Assembly: GCF_900106775.1 (NCBI RefSeq) | Contig: NZ_FNNQ01000012.1 | Span: forward strand, 1 to 64,000 | DNA from: Marininema mesophilum | GTDB lineage: Bacteria; Bacillota; Bacilli; Thermoactinomycetales; DSM-45169 | DNA length: 64,000 nt | Direction: 5' to 3' | Position numbers and translations under genes: made by a program | Notes under the pieces: model-generated | The model's database searches: none | Told to the model about the DNA's origin: nothing | What the model saw: the letters and a program-made list of their open reading frames with translations, nothing else | Shown: piece after piece, positions 26,164 to 35,652 of the stretch | Layout of the letters: every line of letters starts with the position of its first letter | How positions within the stretch are numbered: the stretch's first letter is position 1

Positions 26164-27389
26164 TTTTCTTTACCTCCTCCGGTGAGCGATGCCTTCTTTT
26201 GTCGTTGTAATAAGGAGTTGAGGGCGAAGAGAAGAAGACCACCTAGAAGGAAGAAGAGGGATTTTGGGAGGAAATCCCACGCAAAATTGAAATAGGCGTT
26301 TACTGTGGTAATAAGAAAAAGGAAAATCCCTGTGTTAGCCATACGGGTTTGGCCACTCTTAAACCCTTGTAGAAGGACATAGGTAACAAAGATATAAAGC
26401 ATCAAAAGATATACAGTGGTGTGCACCATTTTTGAACTCAATTGTGTAAGCTGAAACCAGGGGAGAAAGAGAACCCAATCAAAGGCATGAATCATTTTCT
26501 TCTGTTGCCACTTTGTCCATAGGGAAAGGCTGAAAAGGAGAAGAAGCACAGGTACAAACCACTTCCAATTGGGCAGCGGGTAAACCAGCATATCACTCGC
26601 GTCTTGTGGAGCAATATTAAACCAGTAGAAACTAACATACAGGGTGACAACGAGTGAAGAGACGTGGATGGGTCGACGCCAGGTATCCGATAGTACAAGG
26701 TCCGTAAAGGTGTAGAGTCCTGCAATCACAGGGATGGACCACAAGAAAGGGATATCGGAAATGGTAAAACCCATGACAACCTGAAGGATTACTCCTGCAC
26801 CAACGAAACGAGCGTAAAGTGGTGATCGATAGTGTGCATAAGGTACCAAGGTTACTACAAATAAAAGAGCGATGAGCCAGTTAAAGCTATCGAAGGATGT
26901 GACCGAATAGAACTGTCCGGATAAAAAGATGGCCCCTGATAAAAAAAAGAAAACAGGATGTCTATAAAGGAGTAACGTTCCTAATGCGGAGAGGCCCCAT
27001 AGGATAAATAGCCGAGCATCCGTTGCGATAAGGTGATACATATCGCCTAATAGGGCAATGCCTGCACCGAAGGAGATCACTCCGATACCGCTTAGTGCCG
27101 CTCCAGTGTGGGGATAACCTCGTGATGTCCGAAGTTCCCCGGCGATGTAAAAACTGACCAGGATAATGATGAGGATACCCAGTCGAAGAAGGTGGGGAAT
27201 ATCCCCCCAGTTGGATGCCAGGGCTGAGAGTATACTAACACCAATAAGAATCATCGCTAACAGGGGTAACAATTGTGTACGACGATCTTTAACTGGGTAA
27301 CGATCCAGTATGTCAATGAACTGCTCTTCAGAAACGATCCCATCCTGAACCCACTTAGGACCTTCCCGCTGTAACCATGTACGTGACAA
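26160..27389 (-). CDS. DUF2157 domain integral membrane protein
   Basis: A 409-residue protein. The N-terminal cytoplasmic part (WVQDGIVSEEQFIDILDRY) is the typical DUF2157 start and is followed by about 12 hydrophobic segments including ALASNWGDIPHLLRLG. It is translationally coupled to the downstream GDYXXLXY-like gene. The family is common in bacteria but uncharacterised. Confidence 0.85.
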   Translation of the reverse strand: MSRTWLQREGPKWVQDGIVSEEQFIDILDRYPVKDRRTQLLPLLAMILIGVSILSALASNWGDIPHLLRLGILIIILVSFYIAGELRTSRGYPHTGAALSGIGVISFGAGIALLGDMYHLIATDARLFILWGLSALGTLLLYRHPVFFFLSGAIFLSGQFYSVTSFDSFNWLIALLFVVTLVPYAHYRSPLYARFVGAGVILQVVMGFTISDIPFLWSIPVIAGLYTFTDLVLSDTWRRPIHVSSLVVTLYVSFYWFNIAPQDASDMLVYPLPNWKWFVPVLLLLFSLSLWTKWQQKKMIHAFDWVLFLPWFQLTQLSSKMVHTTVYLLMLYIFVTYVLLQGFKSGQTRMANTGIFLFLITTVNAYFNFAWDFLPKSLFFLLGGLLLFALNSLLQRQKKASLTGGGKEK

Positions 27390-27650
27390 TTCAAAATCGC
27401 CCCTTTTTTCAGTGAATAAGTAAGACTTAACTGATTATATCGCAAGCCCTAGGACAAAATGAAATTTTTTTGGATGGTAATGGAAGTGGATAGTGGCTAC
27501 ACCACCATAGAAGTAGACATGGGCTTTACAGTATAGTGGAGGATAGGGAGTTATCCAACTCAAAGTTATGGCTTGAGCGAATTCAGGGCAGTAATTACAA
27601 TAGGTTGATGACGTAATCGATTCAGTGAATGTGGAAAACGGGGTGAGGAT

Positions 27651-30600
27651 ATGGTGGCCACGCTAAGAGAAATTCAGAGGTTGGTTTCAGCAGAGATTTA
27701 CAAAAGGGGAGAAGCATATTATCAGAGTGGCCATGTGAAAAAAATAAAGTATTCACAGGAGGAATCTTCCTACTGTGCTTCTGTATGGGGGGAAGAGGAG
27801 TATGAAGTAGGAATTACAATCAATGATGAGAGCGGAGGGGTTGAGGACGCCTCGTGTGAGTGTCTTGCTTTTCATTTATACAATGGTTATTGCAAGCATA
27901 TCGTGGCTGTATTACTTTCTCTCTATTATGCAGAGCAACGAGGAATTACCCCAGAGCAGAGTCTACTCAACTCTCAGGATAATAGTATCTTTCTACAAGA
28001 GATCATGGATCGTTATCAACAATTAAATGTAGAGGATAACGATGCAGGATTGCAGCCTCTTTCGGTAGAATATCAACTCGAATTTCAGCCTGCGTGGTAC
28101 AGAGGCTGGATGGTATTTAATGTGCAATTAAAAATAGGTCCGCAGAGACGGTATGTTGTGAAAGATGTTAAGGAATTTCTTCGAGCTTATACAGACAAGG
28201 TAACGCTACCTTTTACAAAAACATTTACCTATGATCCAGAGATTTTTCATTTCTGGCCACAGGATAAACGAATGCTACACTTCCTCTCCGCTGTCGCAGA
28301 TAACGAACGAGTATATCGAAGCATGAGTAACCCATGGCAGACAGATACGAGACGAAAGGACCCACGTTCATTACTCATCCCCCCTGAGAAAGTAGGAGAG
28401 TTTCTCGATCTCTTACCAGCGGGGCAATTTGTATTGATGGATCAGGAGAAAGAAGTTACAGAAATGCCATTGATCGAAGATGAGTCACCTTTCTCCTTTA
28501 CTTTAAGTAAACAAGGGCACCGATTTGCTCTAGCAACATCATTCTCTCAATCGGAGCCGACGCTGTTGTCAGAGGATGGGTACTGCTACTATGGGGGAGC
28601 GATTTACCGCTTGAATCCGTTGCAACAGAAGCTTGTTCTCCCATTGTATCAGGAACTTCAAGGAATACAGAATCAGCAATTATCGATTCAACCAGAGCAA
28701 ATGGACACCTTTGCGTCTACATTATTGCCCTTTATGAAGGATGAGGGAAACTTGAAGTTGGATCGACATGTAGCTGAACAAATCATTCAACCTGACCTTG
28801 TTGCTGAAGTAAGACTAGATCTCATTATTAAAGATGGAGAAGAGCGGCTGACTGCACGCGTGAAATATGCTTACGGTAATACGGTTGTCGATCCCTTTGT
28901 TCAAGAAGGAAAGAGGGAAGATGATCCCATCCTGATTCGCGATCTTGCGACAGAAAAGAAGATCATGACCCTTTTTGAAGAGGCGGGTTTTCACTACCAT
29001 CGAAAGGAGTTATATCTAGAGGGGGAGGAGGAGCTCTATCGCTTTATTCAAGAGCAGCTTCCTCAACTACAGCAATTGGCTGAGATCTACACGACGAACT
29101 CCTCTGAGCGGATGATTACACCTCGAGCGACTCCTCCTACGCACCTGGAGCTGGATGAAGGAACCAATTGGTTAGAGATCTCCTTTGAGCTACCTGATGT
29201 TGATGAGACAGAGCTAAAGGATTTCTTACAAGCCATTGTAGAGAAAAAATCGTATTTGCGTTTGACAGATGGGTCCTTTCTTTCGTTACAGAATAGGGAG
29301 ATGGATTCTCTGCGGATGGTACTCATGGAGGAAGATTCGCTACACAGGCATATTGATGGGGAAACATTGAGAATGCCTGCTCTTCGAGCGATGCAATTGG
29401 ATACACTCCTAGAGGGGAGTACGGAGCAAGTAAAGCTGGGCCAGCGACTGAAGCGATTGCTACGTAATATGAGGGATCCGGAAAACCTCGATTTTCCTGT
29501 GCCAGGTGGACTGGATGAAACGTTACGAGACTATCAGCGCTTTGGATTCCATTGGATGAAAACCCTAGCTCACTATGGTTTTGGTGGTATTTTGGCGGAT
29601 GATATGGGCTTGGGGAAAACGATCCAGGCACTTACCTTCATGCTGTCTGAGCGAGACCAACACGATAGGCCGGCTCTCGTTATCGCACCTGCTTCCTTGA
29701 TCTATAACTGGGAGAGTGAGTGTCATCGTTTTGCTCCCGAGCTAAAAACCGTCGTGGTCGCAGGAGCCCAAGAGGAGAGGCAAGCATGCCTTGCACAACT
29801 GACGGGAGTGGATGTGCTGATTACCTCCTATCCGCTCTTGCGCAGGGATATAGAGGCTTATCAGCCCTTTGAATTTCGCACCTTGATCCTTGATGAAGCA
29901 CAGGCACTTAAAAATTCACGTTCACAAACGGCCCAGGCGGTGAAAGCGCTTCGGGCACAGATTTGCTTTGCTTTGACAGGGACACCGATCGAAAACAACC
30001 TGAATGAGTTGCATTCCATCTTCGATGTGACTCTCCCTGGGTTATTCTCCAATCGACAGCAGTTTCAAAAGTTATCCCCTGAAACAGTTGCCCGGAGGGT
30101 GCGTCCCTTCATTTTGCGAAGAATGAAGGGGCAAGTTCTTAGGGAACTTCCTGAGAAAATGGAAACCATCCAGATTTCCGAGTTAACTCCGGATCAAAAG
30201 AAGCTATATCTAGCCACCTTAGAACGTATTCAAAAAGAGACAAGGCAAGCGATCCAAGAGAATAGTTTTAATAAACATCGGATGAAGATCTTAGCGGGAT
30301 TGACACGCCTACGGCAAATTTGTTGTCACCCTGCGCTTTATGTAGAGAACTACACGAGTGACTCAGGAAAGAGTGAGCAACTCTATGAACTGCTAGAAGA
30401 ACTACTAGCAAACAATCGTAGAGTGCTTATCTTCTCGCAATTTACTAGTATGCTAGCTATTATTCGAGAAGAGTTGGAACTAAGTGAAATTCCCTATCAT
30501 TATCTTGATGGTCGAACGCCGGTAAAAGAGCGCTTAGAGATGGCTAATCAGTTTAATGCTGGGGAAAAAGAGATTTTTCTCATCTCTTTAAAAGCAGGAG

Positions 30601-30878
30601 GAACCGGGTTGAATTTGACAGGTGCCGATACAGTAATCCTCTATGATCTTTGGTGGAACCCAGCAGTGGAACAGCAAGCAGCTGATCGCGCTCATCGCAT
30701 TGGTCAAAAAAAGGCTGTACAGGTGATTAAGCTGATCGCCAAAGGAACCATCGAAGAGAAGATTCATGAACTCCAGCAAAAAAAGAAAGCGCTCATAGAC
30801 CAAGTGATCCAGCCAGGAGAGCAATTGCTGTCTTCGCTTGGGGAAGAGGATATTCGTGAGATATTAAGCCTGACATAG
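27651..30878 (+). CDS. SWIM zinc-finger SNF2-family helicase
   Basis: A 1075-residue DNA translocase-like ATPase. A SWIM finger is at about residues 67-85 (CECLAFHLYNGYCKH). A long middle region precedes the SNF2 core, which has Walker A in DDMGLGKTIQAL (about residue 650), the DEAQ box in ILDEAQALKN, motif III LTGTPIENN, and motifs V-VI in LKAGGTGLNLTGAD and DRAHRIGQ. It belongs to the bacterial SWIM-SNF2 group that includes Bacillus YwqA; the cellular role is unclear. GGGGTGAGG precedes ATG 27651. It is monocistronic. Confidence 0.93.
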   Translation: MVATLREIQRLVSAEIYKRGEAYYQSGHVKKIKYSQEESSYCASVWGEEEYEVGITINDESGGVEDASCECLAFHLYNGYCKHIVAVLLSLYYAEQRGITPEQSLLNSQDNSIFLQEIMDRYQQLNVEDNDAGLQPLSVEYQLEFQPAWYRGWMVFNVQLKIGPQRRYVVKDVKEFLRAYTDKVTLPFTKTFTYDPEIFHFWPQDKRMLHFLSAVADNERVYRSMSNPWQTDTRRKDPRSLLIPPEKVGEFLDLLPAGQFVLMDQEKEVTEMPLIEDESPFSFTLSKQGHRFALATSFSQSEPTLLSEDGYCYYGGAIYRLNPLQQKLVLPLYQELQGIQNQQLSIQPEQMDTFASTLLPFMKDEGNLKLDRHVAEQIIQPDLVAEVRLDLIIKDGEERLTARVKYAYGNTVVDPFVQEGKREDDPILIRDLATEKKIMTLFEEAGFHYHRKELYLEGEEELYRFIQEQLPQLQQLAEIYTTNSSERMITPRATPPTHLELDEGTNWLEISFELPDVDETELKDFLQAIVEKKSYLRLTDGSFLSLQNREMDSLRMVLMEEDSLHRHIDGETLRMPALRAMQLDTLLEGSTEQVKLGQRLKRLLRNMRDPENLDFPVPGGLDETLRDYQRFGFHWMKTLAHYGFGGILADDMGLGKTIQALTFMLSERDQHDRPALVIAPASLIYNWESECHRFAPELKTVVVAGAQEERQACLAQLTGVDVLITSYPLLRRDIEAYQPFEFRTLILDEAQALKNSRSQTAQAVKALRAQICFALTGTPIENNLNELHSIFDVTLPGLFSNRQQFQKLSPETVARRVRPFILRRMKGQVLRELPEKMETIQISELTPDQKKLYLATLERIQKETRQAIQENSFNKHRMKILAGLTRLRQICCHPALYVENYTSDSGKSEQLYELLEELLANNRRVLIFSQFTSMLAIIREELELSEIPYHYLDGRTPVKERLEMANQFNAGEKEIFLISLKAGGTGLNLTGADTVILYDLWWNPAVEQQAADRAHRIGQKKAVQVIKLIAKGTIEEKIHELQQKKKALIDQVIQPGEQLLSSLGEEDIREILSLT

Positions 30879-30962
30879 GTATCCAGGGATTCAGCTGGTT
30901 CTTTGATCGAGAAGATGGCATAACGCCTATCTGAAAACGTTATGTACAGCAGGGTGATGAGG

Positions 30963-31070
30963 ATGAAGTCCGATACTATGAATCATGATATTGCAACGTT
31001 CAGAACTAAGGGGATAATCAACCATATACAACAGGGAGAAAGGTATAAACGAGTGGAGCAATTCACATAA
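30963..31070 (+). CDS. Possible small protein, 35 residues
   Basis: A short frame with AGGGTGA upstream of its ATG reads as a basic, polar peptide (IINHIQQGERYKRVEQFT at the C-terminal end). It lies 50 bases before the DUF3800 gene and could be cotranscribed. There is no family recognition and chance is possible. Confidence 0.3.
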   Translation: MKSDTMNHDIATFRTKGIINHIQQGERYKRVEQFT

Positions 31071-31119
31071 TGGGATGTATGCGTGATAACATAGCTAATC
31101 TCGGAGGGTATGTAGATCG

Positions 31120-31894
31120 ATGTTGGATAAGGTCTCGCACTTGGTCTTTCTCGATGAATCAGGAGATCATAGTTTAGGATATATCGATAAACAGTTCCCT
31201 GTATTTGCATTAGCCTCCACGATATTTGAGAAGAACTACTATATTCAACAAGCCAATCCGCTCATTGATTCCCTAAAGTATAAATACTGGGGGCATCGTG
31301 GGATTATTTTTCATTCCGTAGAGATGCGAAAGACGAGAGGAGCGTTCGATTTCCTTTTTAACCCCGAGACTCGCACAAACTTTATGGGAGATATGTATCA
31401 ACTAATCGACCAATTAAAATTTGATATCATTGCTGCTGGAATTCATAAATTGGATCATACTCATCATTATGTGACACCACACTCTCCCTACGATCTCACC
31501 CTTGAATTTATCATGGAACGACTCTATTTTTACTTTAAACAGACCTCCCATCGTTGTGTATTAATTGCTGAATCACGGGGGCAGAAGGAAAATGCAGATC
31601 TATACGCTGCGGTTTAACCAACTGATGAATCATGGTAACAAAAACTTGACCCCAGAGAAGTTCCAAAAGTGCATTGTCGATCTCACCTTTTTACCTAAAA
31701 GCTACAATGAAAATGGGCATCAAATCTCCGATTTGGTTGCCTATCCAGTAGCTAGAAAGATCATTGAGCGAGCTGATGGGTATATTCCCTATGAACAGAT
31801 AAAAGAGAAATTTTATGCTCGGCCATGTGGAGACTTTTGGGGCTATGGTTTTAAGGCATTCCCCAATTCTACGAATACGAGAATTAGACACTAG
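31120..31894 (+). pseudogene. DUF3800 family gene with a single-base frameshift
   Basis: The N-terminal frame begins HLVFLDESGDHSLG, the DUF3800 hallmark with its acidic pair, and runs to ENADLYAAV before a stop at 31617. The C-terminal frame continues FNQLMNHGNKNLTPEKF and ends with the family motif ISDLVAYPVARK. Deleting one G at 31611-31612 joins them as DLYAAFNQLMNHG and gives about 257 residues, the usual length. So one extra base has broken the gene, or the assembly is wrong there. DUF3800 proteins often sit in defence or mobile regions and may be RNase H-like; function here is unknown. GGAGGG precedes the ATG. Confidence 0.85.
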
Positions 31895-31948
31895 AACAAA
31901 GTGAAGAAGAGGGGACTGGGAATACCCGGGCCCTTTTTTAATTTGTAT

Positions 31949-33145
31949 TTAATCTTTTTGTCGATAACGAATCCCTTCGCATCGAACAACAGGAGACTTT
32001 ACCTTGTGCAAGGCATTTATTAATTCAGGTCCGACAAGTAAATTATCCGCAACGAGCTCTCGAGGTGTGAGTGCCATCCATTGATTAAGAGACACATCTG
32101 CAAAACGGTTACTTTTGAATACTTCCAAAAACCACATGCTTTGCTCTCCTGTGTTCTGAACATAATGTCCAAAGGCAAAGGGGACATATCCTACATCGCC
32201 TGCCCTGACATCGAAGGTTCGCGCTCTACCATTGGCCCCGAATGCAGTCATGCGCCCCATTCCGGAAAGGTAATATTGCCACTCATCATTATTAGGATGC
32301 CAATGAAGTTCTCTCATACCACCTGGCTTGATTTCAACCAATGCCGCGGCGATCTTAGTTGAAATGGGAAAATTGGTAGAATCGACGATTCGCACGGACC
32401 CACCGGAAGTAACAAGGGGTTTTTGTGCTAATAATCGGTGAGTAAAACTTAAAGGGACTGTTCCGTAGGGACTAGAAACCCTTTGACTTTCAAGTGATCC
32501 AGGTACATTTGCTTGGAAGATGTATCGCTGTTTTTTAGAGATGTGGGCGAAGGCGGTTTCTGGAACACAAAAGTTCGCCGACAGTACCTCTGTGGGAGTA
32601 TGAGCAAACCAATCGGTGATAGAAAAGGTGTTAAGATCTGAGAAATTCCCGTCATCAAAGATAAGCAAAAACTCGCAACCTTCTTCTAACCCTTGGATTG
32701 AGTGCGGAATGCCCGGAGGAAAGTACCACAAGTCCCCCTGGCCGACATCAGCAATAAAGTTTCGCCCGTTCTGATCCACTGCAGTAATCCGTGCCCTCCC
32801 AAGGATCATATAGGCCCATTCCACTTCTTGATGCCAATGTAGTTCGCGCACTCCCCCAGGTGTTAGACGCATGTTCACTCCAGACAAGGTAGTAGCGATT
32901 GGCAGTTCTCTAGCTGTTATCTGCCTTGACCAGCCACCGTGACTTAATGTCATCGAGGTGTCAGAGAAAGAGAATCTTAAATTGGGTAACGTTCCAGCAT
33001 CCGTGGATGGAGGGACTAGCATGTCAGGATTCTCAAGATCTCGCATAATATCCCGTGGACCATAATCTGTAGCGCCCGTTCCGTCTTTCCCTATAGGTTG
33101 TGGGATGGTTTCGTATCCAGATTGACTCTGCGATCTGCTCTTCAT
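31949..33145 (-). CDS. Oxalate decarboxylase-family bicupin (OxdC/OxdD-like) with altered active-site lid
   Basis: A 398-residue double cupin with no signal peptide. The N-terminal Mn site is intact (H103, H105, E109, H148, in ELHWHQEVEW and IPHSI) and so is the C-terminal one (ELHWHPNNDEWQYY and GHYVQN). In Bacillus OxdC the lid SENS (161-164) carries the proton-donating Glu162; the aligned residues here are S169-D170-L171-N172, so Glu is Asp and the loop differs. It may decarboxylate or oxidise oxalate or act on another acid. GGGGGAAGG selects the ATG at 33145. It is divergent from the ThiF operon. Confidence 0.88.
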   Translation of the reverse strand: MKSRSQSQSGYETIPQPIGKDGTGATDYGPRDIMRDLENPDMLVPPSTDAGTLPNLRFSFSDTSMTLSHGGWSRQITARELPIATTLSGVNMRLTPGGVRELHWHQEVEWAYMILGRARITAVDQNGRNFIADVGQGDLWYFPPGIPHSIQGLEEGCEFLLIFDDGNFSDLNTFSITDWFAHTPTEVLSANFCVPETAFAHISKKQRYIFQANVPGSLESQRVSSPYGTVPLSFTHRLLAQKPLVTSGGSVRIVDSTNFPISTKIAAALVEIKPGGMRELHWHPNNDEWQYYLSGMGRMTAFGANGRARTFDVRAGDVGYVPFAFGHYVQNTGEQSMWFLEVFKSNRFADVSLNQWMALTPRELVADNLLVGPELINALHKVKSPVVRCEGIRYRQKD

Positions 33146-33432
33146 CGAACCTTCCCCCTCACTTAAAGTACCCATGGATAAATTTATTGCTGCGAATACA
33201 GTGGTATGTTAGTGGATCGTTTACGTAGCTGACACATCCCTTGTTGAAATTTTTTCACTTCTTTTTATGTTTGGAGATTCTGTGTCGTTTGTGTTACTAA
33301 ATGTTTAAATTCAACAAATAGTAACAGAATTGTGCTTGAAATTATTCAGACAACACTTTAATAATGGGTGTGTAAGTTCGATTTTATCTGGAAAAATGAC
33401 TTGATTGATCTTCAGGAGGGAGATGATAAAAG
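33146..33432. promoter_or_regulatory. Divergent promoter region of the bicupin gene and the ThiF operon
   Basis: A sigma-A-like promoter for the operon reads TTGAAA (33336-33341), 17 bases, TAATAA (33359-33364). Just upstream an inverted repeat, TGTTACTA (33292-33299) and TAGTAACA (33319-33326) with 19 bases between, could bind an unknown dimeric regulator affecting both directions. Confidence 0.5.
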
Positions 33433-34296
33433 GTGTTAGATTTATCTCATGTTTCCTCGGATTTTTATTGGGAATTGGTTAAAAAGAACATTGGAGTTTA
33501 TTCCGAAGAAGAGCAGCAACGATTGCAGAAGGCGAAAGTGATCATTTTTGGTTTGGGTGGAGTTGGTGGAATACAAGTGATTTTGGCTGCTCGTATGGGA
33601 GTTGGTCATCTCACTGGGGTGGACCCAGATGAGTTTGAAATCTCCAATATGAATCGGCAGATGCTTGCCACCGTGGATCAATTGAATAAAGCAAAGGCGC
33701 AGGTAGCTGAGGAGACGGTAAAAAATATCAATCCATACATATCTACACGGTTTGTCCAGGCTAGTGTCGATGAAGAAAATGTGGTTGAGCTTATAGAGGG
33801 ACACGATATTGTGATTGAAGCTGTGGACGATATGCCCTCTAGGGTAATCATTCACAGAACAGCTCGAGAATTGGGAATTCCTAGCGTCGGTATGTCAGGT
33901 AGTCCTCCCAATCGCGGATTTGTCTCCTCATTCCATCCCGAGGGTGTTCATTATGAGGATATTTTAAATCTACCAGGTAAGGGAGAGAAGTTAACGGATC
34001 AAGCACTGAGAGAAGAGATCGCCAAAATTAAGGAGGAACGCGCTCGGTATTCTGTGGAGCGTGGGGCTCCTCAGGAGTGGGCGGATGATTTTTGTGCAGG
34101 GAGAGTTGGTTGGATTATTACTCCAGTGCGGGCGATGTTGATTGCAACCTTTAGCTTCCATGAAACCGTTCAGATTTTGACGACAGGTAAGGCGATGGCA
34201 GCAGCCCCCAAGGCGATCTTGATCGATTTGGATAAGGCACGAGCCGTTGAAGTAAAAGAGGCTCCTAGTGGCGGTTGGAACTACGCTCATTTATAA
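33433..34296 (+). CDS. E1-like ThiF-family adenylyltransferase, copy 1
   Basis: A 287-residue Rossmann-fold protein. The ATP loop is FGLGGVGG (residues 39-46), the acidic residue binding ribose is in GVDPDEFEISNMNRQ with the catalytic Arg75, and EAVDDMPSR supplies the magnesium-binding Asp. MoeB/ThiF zinc CxxC pairs are absent; the only cysteine sits in DDFCAGRVGW near residue 220, a possible thioester site. Such enzymes adenylate a carboxylate. It starts at GTG (AGGAGGG upstream) and begins a tight operon; a paralogue follows after 19 bases. Confidence 0.88.
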   Translation: MLDLSHVSSDFYWELVKKNIGVYSEEEQQRLQKAKVIIFGLGGVGGIQVILAARMGVGHLTGVDPDEFEISNMNRQMLATVDQLNKAKAQVAEETVKNINPYISTRFVQASVDEENVVELIEGHDIVIEAVDDMPSRVIIHRTARELGIPSVGMSGSPPNRGFVSSFHPEGVHYEDILNLPGKGEKLTDQALREEIAKIKEERARYSVERGAPQEWADDFCAGRVGWIITPVRAMLIATFSFHETVQILTTGKAMAAAPKAILIDLDKARAVEVKEAPSGGWNYAHL

Positions 34297-34315
34297 ATCA
34301 TAGGGGGGTATAAAC

Positions 34316-35176
34316 ATGGATGCTTTGATCGGAGATAGCTTATACCAGGCTAGTTTTGAGAGGAACTTAGGAGTCATTTCTACGGAAGAGCAAGAGAAGC
34401 TCCGTGAAGCAAAGGTGACCGTGGTAGGTGCTGGAGGAGTGGGTGGCATTACGCTGATTATGCTGGCACGGATGGGAATTGGACATATCCATGTTATTGA
34501 TCGGGATCAATTTGAGGCGAGTAATATAAATCGGCAGATGCTTAGTTCTGTCAGCCGTTTGGGTAAGAGCAAAGCGCAGATGGCAAAGGAAACATTAGCA
34601 GATATTAACCCGGAGATAGAGGTTCAGGTAACAGAAGCTTTTGTAACAGAAGAGAATGCCGAAGAATTGCTCAGGGATACGGACGTGATCATCGATGCGA
34701 CAGATAATCTTGTAGCACGTGTGATTATTCACCGCACAGCGGCAAAGATCGGTATCCCCTCAGTATGGATCGCCGTCACCCCACCCTTCCGTGGAGGAGT
34801 GATGTCGATGACTCCTACTTCGCTTCCCTATGAGAAAGCGTTAAGTCACCCTTCCTACTTGCAATCTCTTACAGAAGAGATGAAGGCAAAGGTGAATGCA
34901 TTAAAGGACGGACGGGCTATTCACTCGATCCAACATGGTGCCGATGAAAAGTGGGCCCATGATTATGTGGAAAAGGAATCCCCCTGGGCTGTGATCTCTC
35001 CAGTGGCGAATATCGTCGGAGTTTTAGCAAGTTTTGAAGCTTTTAAACATGTACTCCAGCGAGAAAGTCTGAAGCCGATCATTGGCCCTGAGTTGATTCG
35101 TGTGGATTTTGCAAAGCCACAAATGGTAGAAGTACAAACCCCTCCAGAAGGTTGCTGGGATAACACCATTTTGTAA
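34316..35176 (+). CDS. E1-like ThiF-family adenylyltransferase, copy 2
   Basis: A 286-residue paralogue of the preceding protein. The ATP loop is GAGGVGG (38-44), SNINRQ carries the Arg finger and IDATDNLVAR the metal Asp. Zinc cysteines are absent, and copy 1's lone cysteine is replaced (KESPWAVISP); the only cysteine is near the C-terminus (EGCWDNTIL). Both copies end in a G-x-W motif four to five residues before the end. They may form a heterodimer in which copy 1 carries the nucleophile. No ThiS/MoaD-like carrier or JAB protease is encoded nearby. Confidence 0.88.
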   Translation: MDALIGDSLYQASFERNLGVISTEEQEKLREAKVTVVGAGGVGGITLIMLARMGIGHIHVIDRDQFEASNINRQMLSSVSRLGKSKAQMAKETLADINPEIEVQVTEAFVTEENAEELLRDTDVIIDATDNLVARVIIHRTAAKIGIPSVWIAVTPPFRGGVMSMTPTSLPYEKALSHPSYLQSLTEEMKAKVNALKDGRAIHSIQHGADEKWAHDYVEKESPWAVISPVANIVGVLASFEAFKHVLQRESLKPIIGPELIRVDFAKPQMVEVQTPPEGCWDNTIL

Positions 35177-35193
35177 TAAAAGGAGGATAAGGT

Positions 35194-35640
35194 ATGCAAG
35201 CGATCATTGCACTCTTATTGATTGCTGGGGTATCGGCGGTGTTAAAGGATTACATGTTAGCATCAGCGGCTCTTTTGCTGGTAGGAGTATGTCTTGTTCG
35301 ATATGCCCCTGTTACAGCGATGCTACAAAAACATTCGTTTCATGTCGGTATCTTTTTCTTGATGGTTTTCTTGCTCTTTCCGTTGACCAATAGCAAGGTA
35401 GATATTCTTGGGACTGTGAAACAATTGATCACGCCTCTTGGTATCTTTGCCATTCTGATGGGTTTTGCGATTTCCTATATCGGTGGCAAAGGGGTTGGTG
35501 TGCTTTCAACACAACCTGTAGTGCTTTTTGGTGTATTACTTGGGACCTTGGTTGCTGTGCTTTTGGTGAAAGGTTTGCCAGCGGGTCTTATCATTGCTGC
35601 AGGAATGGTTGCGCTTATTCAATTGGCTACGCCTAGCTAA
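35194..35640 (+). CDS. DUF441 (UPF0756) family membrane protein
   Basis: A 148-residue protein with four or more hydrophobic segments. GGKGVGVLSTQPVV and the C-terminal LPAGLIIAAGMVALIQL match DUF441 proteins such as Bacillus YtwI. The family is uncharacterised. It lies 17 bases after the second ThiF gene with AGGAGG upstream, so it belongs to the same operon and may supply transport or a membrane anchor for the pathway. Confidence 0.85.
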   Translation: MQAIIALLLIAGVSAVLKDYMLASAALLLVGVCLVRYAPVTAMLQKHSFHVGIFFLMVFLLFPLTNSKVDILGTVKQLITPLGIFAILMGFAISYIGGKGVGVLSTQPVVLFGVLLGTLVAVLLVKGLPAGLIIAAGMVALIQLATPS

Positions 35641-35652
35641 TAGGAGGAGAAA

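Noticed and set aside
27823..28026. 67-residue frame inside the helicase gene
   Set aside because: It is an out-of-phase shadow of a strongly conserved protein.
31560..31620. Programmed frameshifting in the DUF3800 gene
   Set aside because: There is no slippery heptamer or downstream stem; a simple one-base insertion explains it better.
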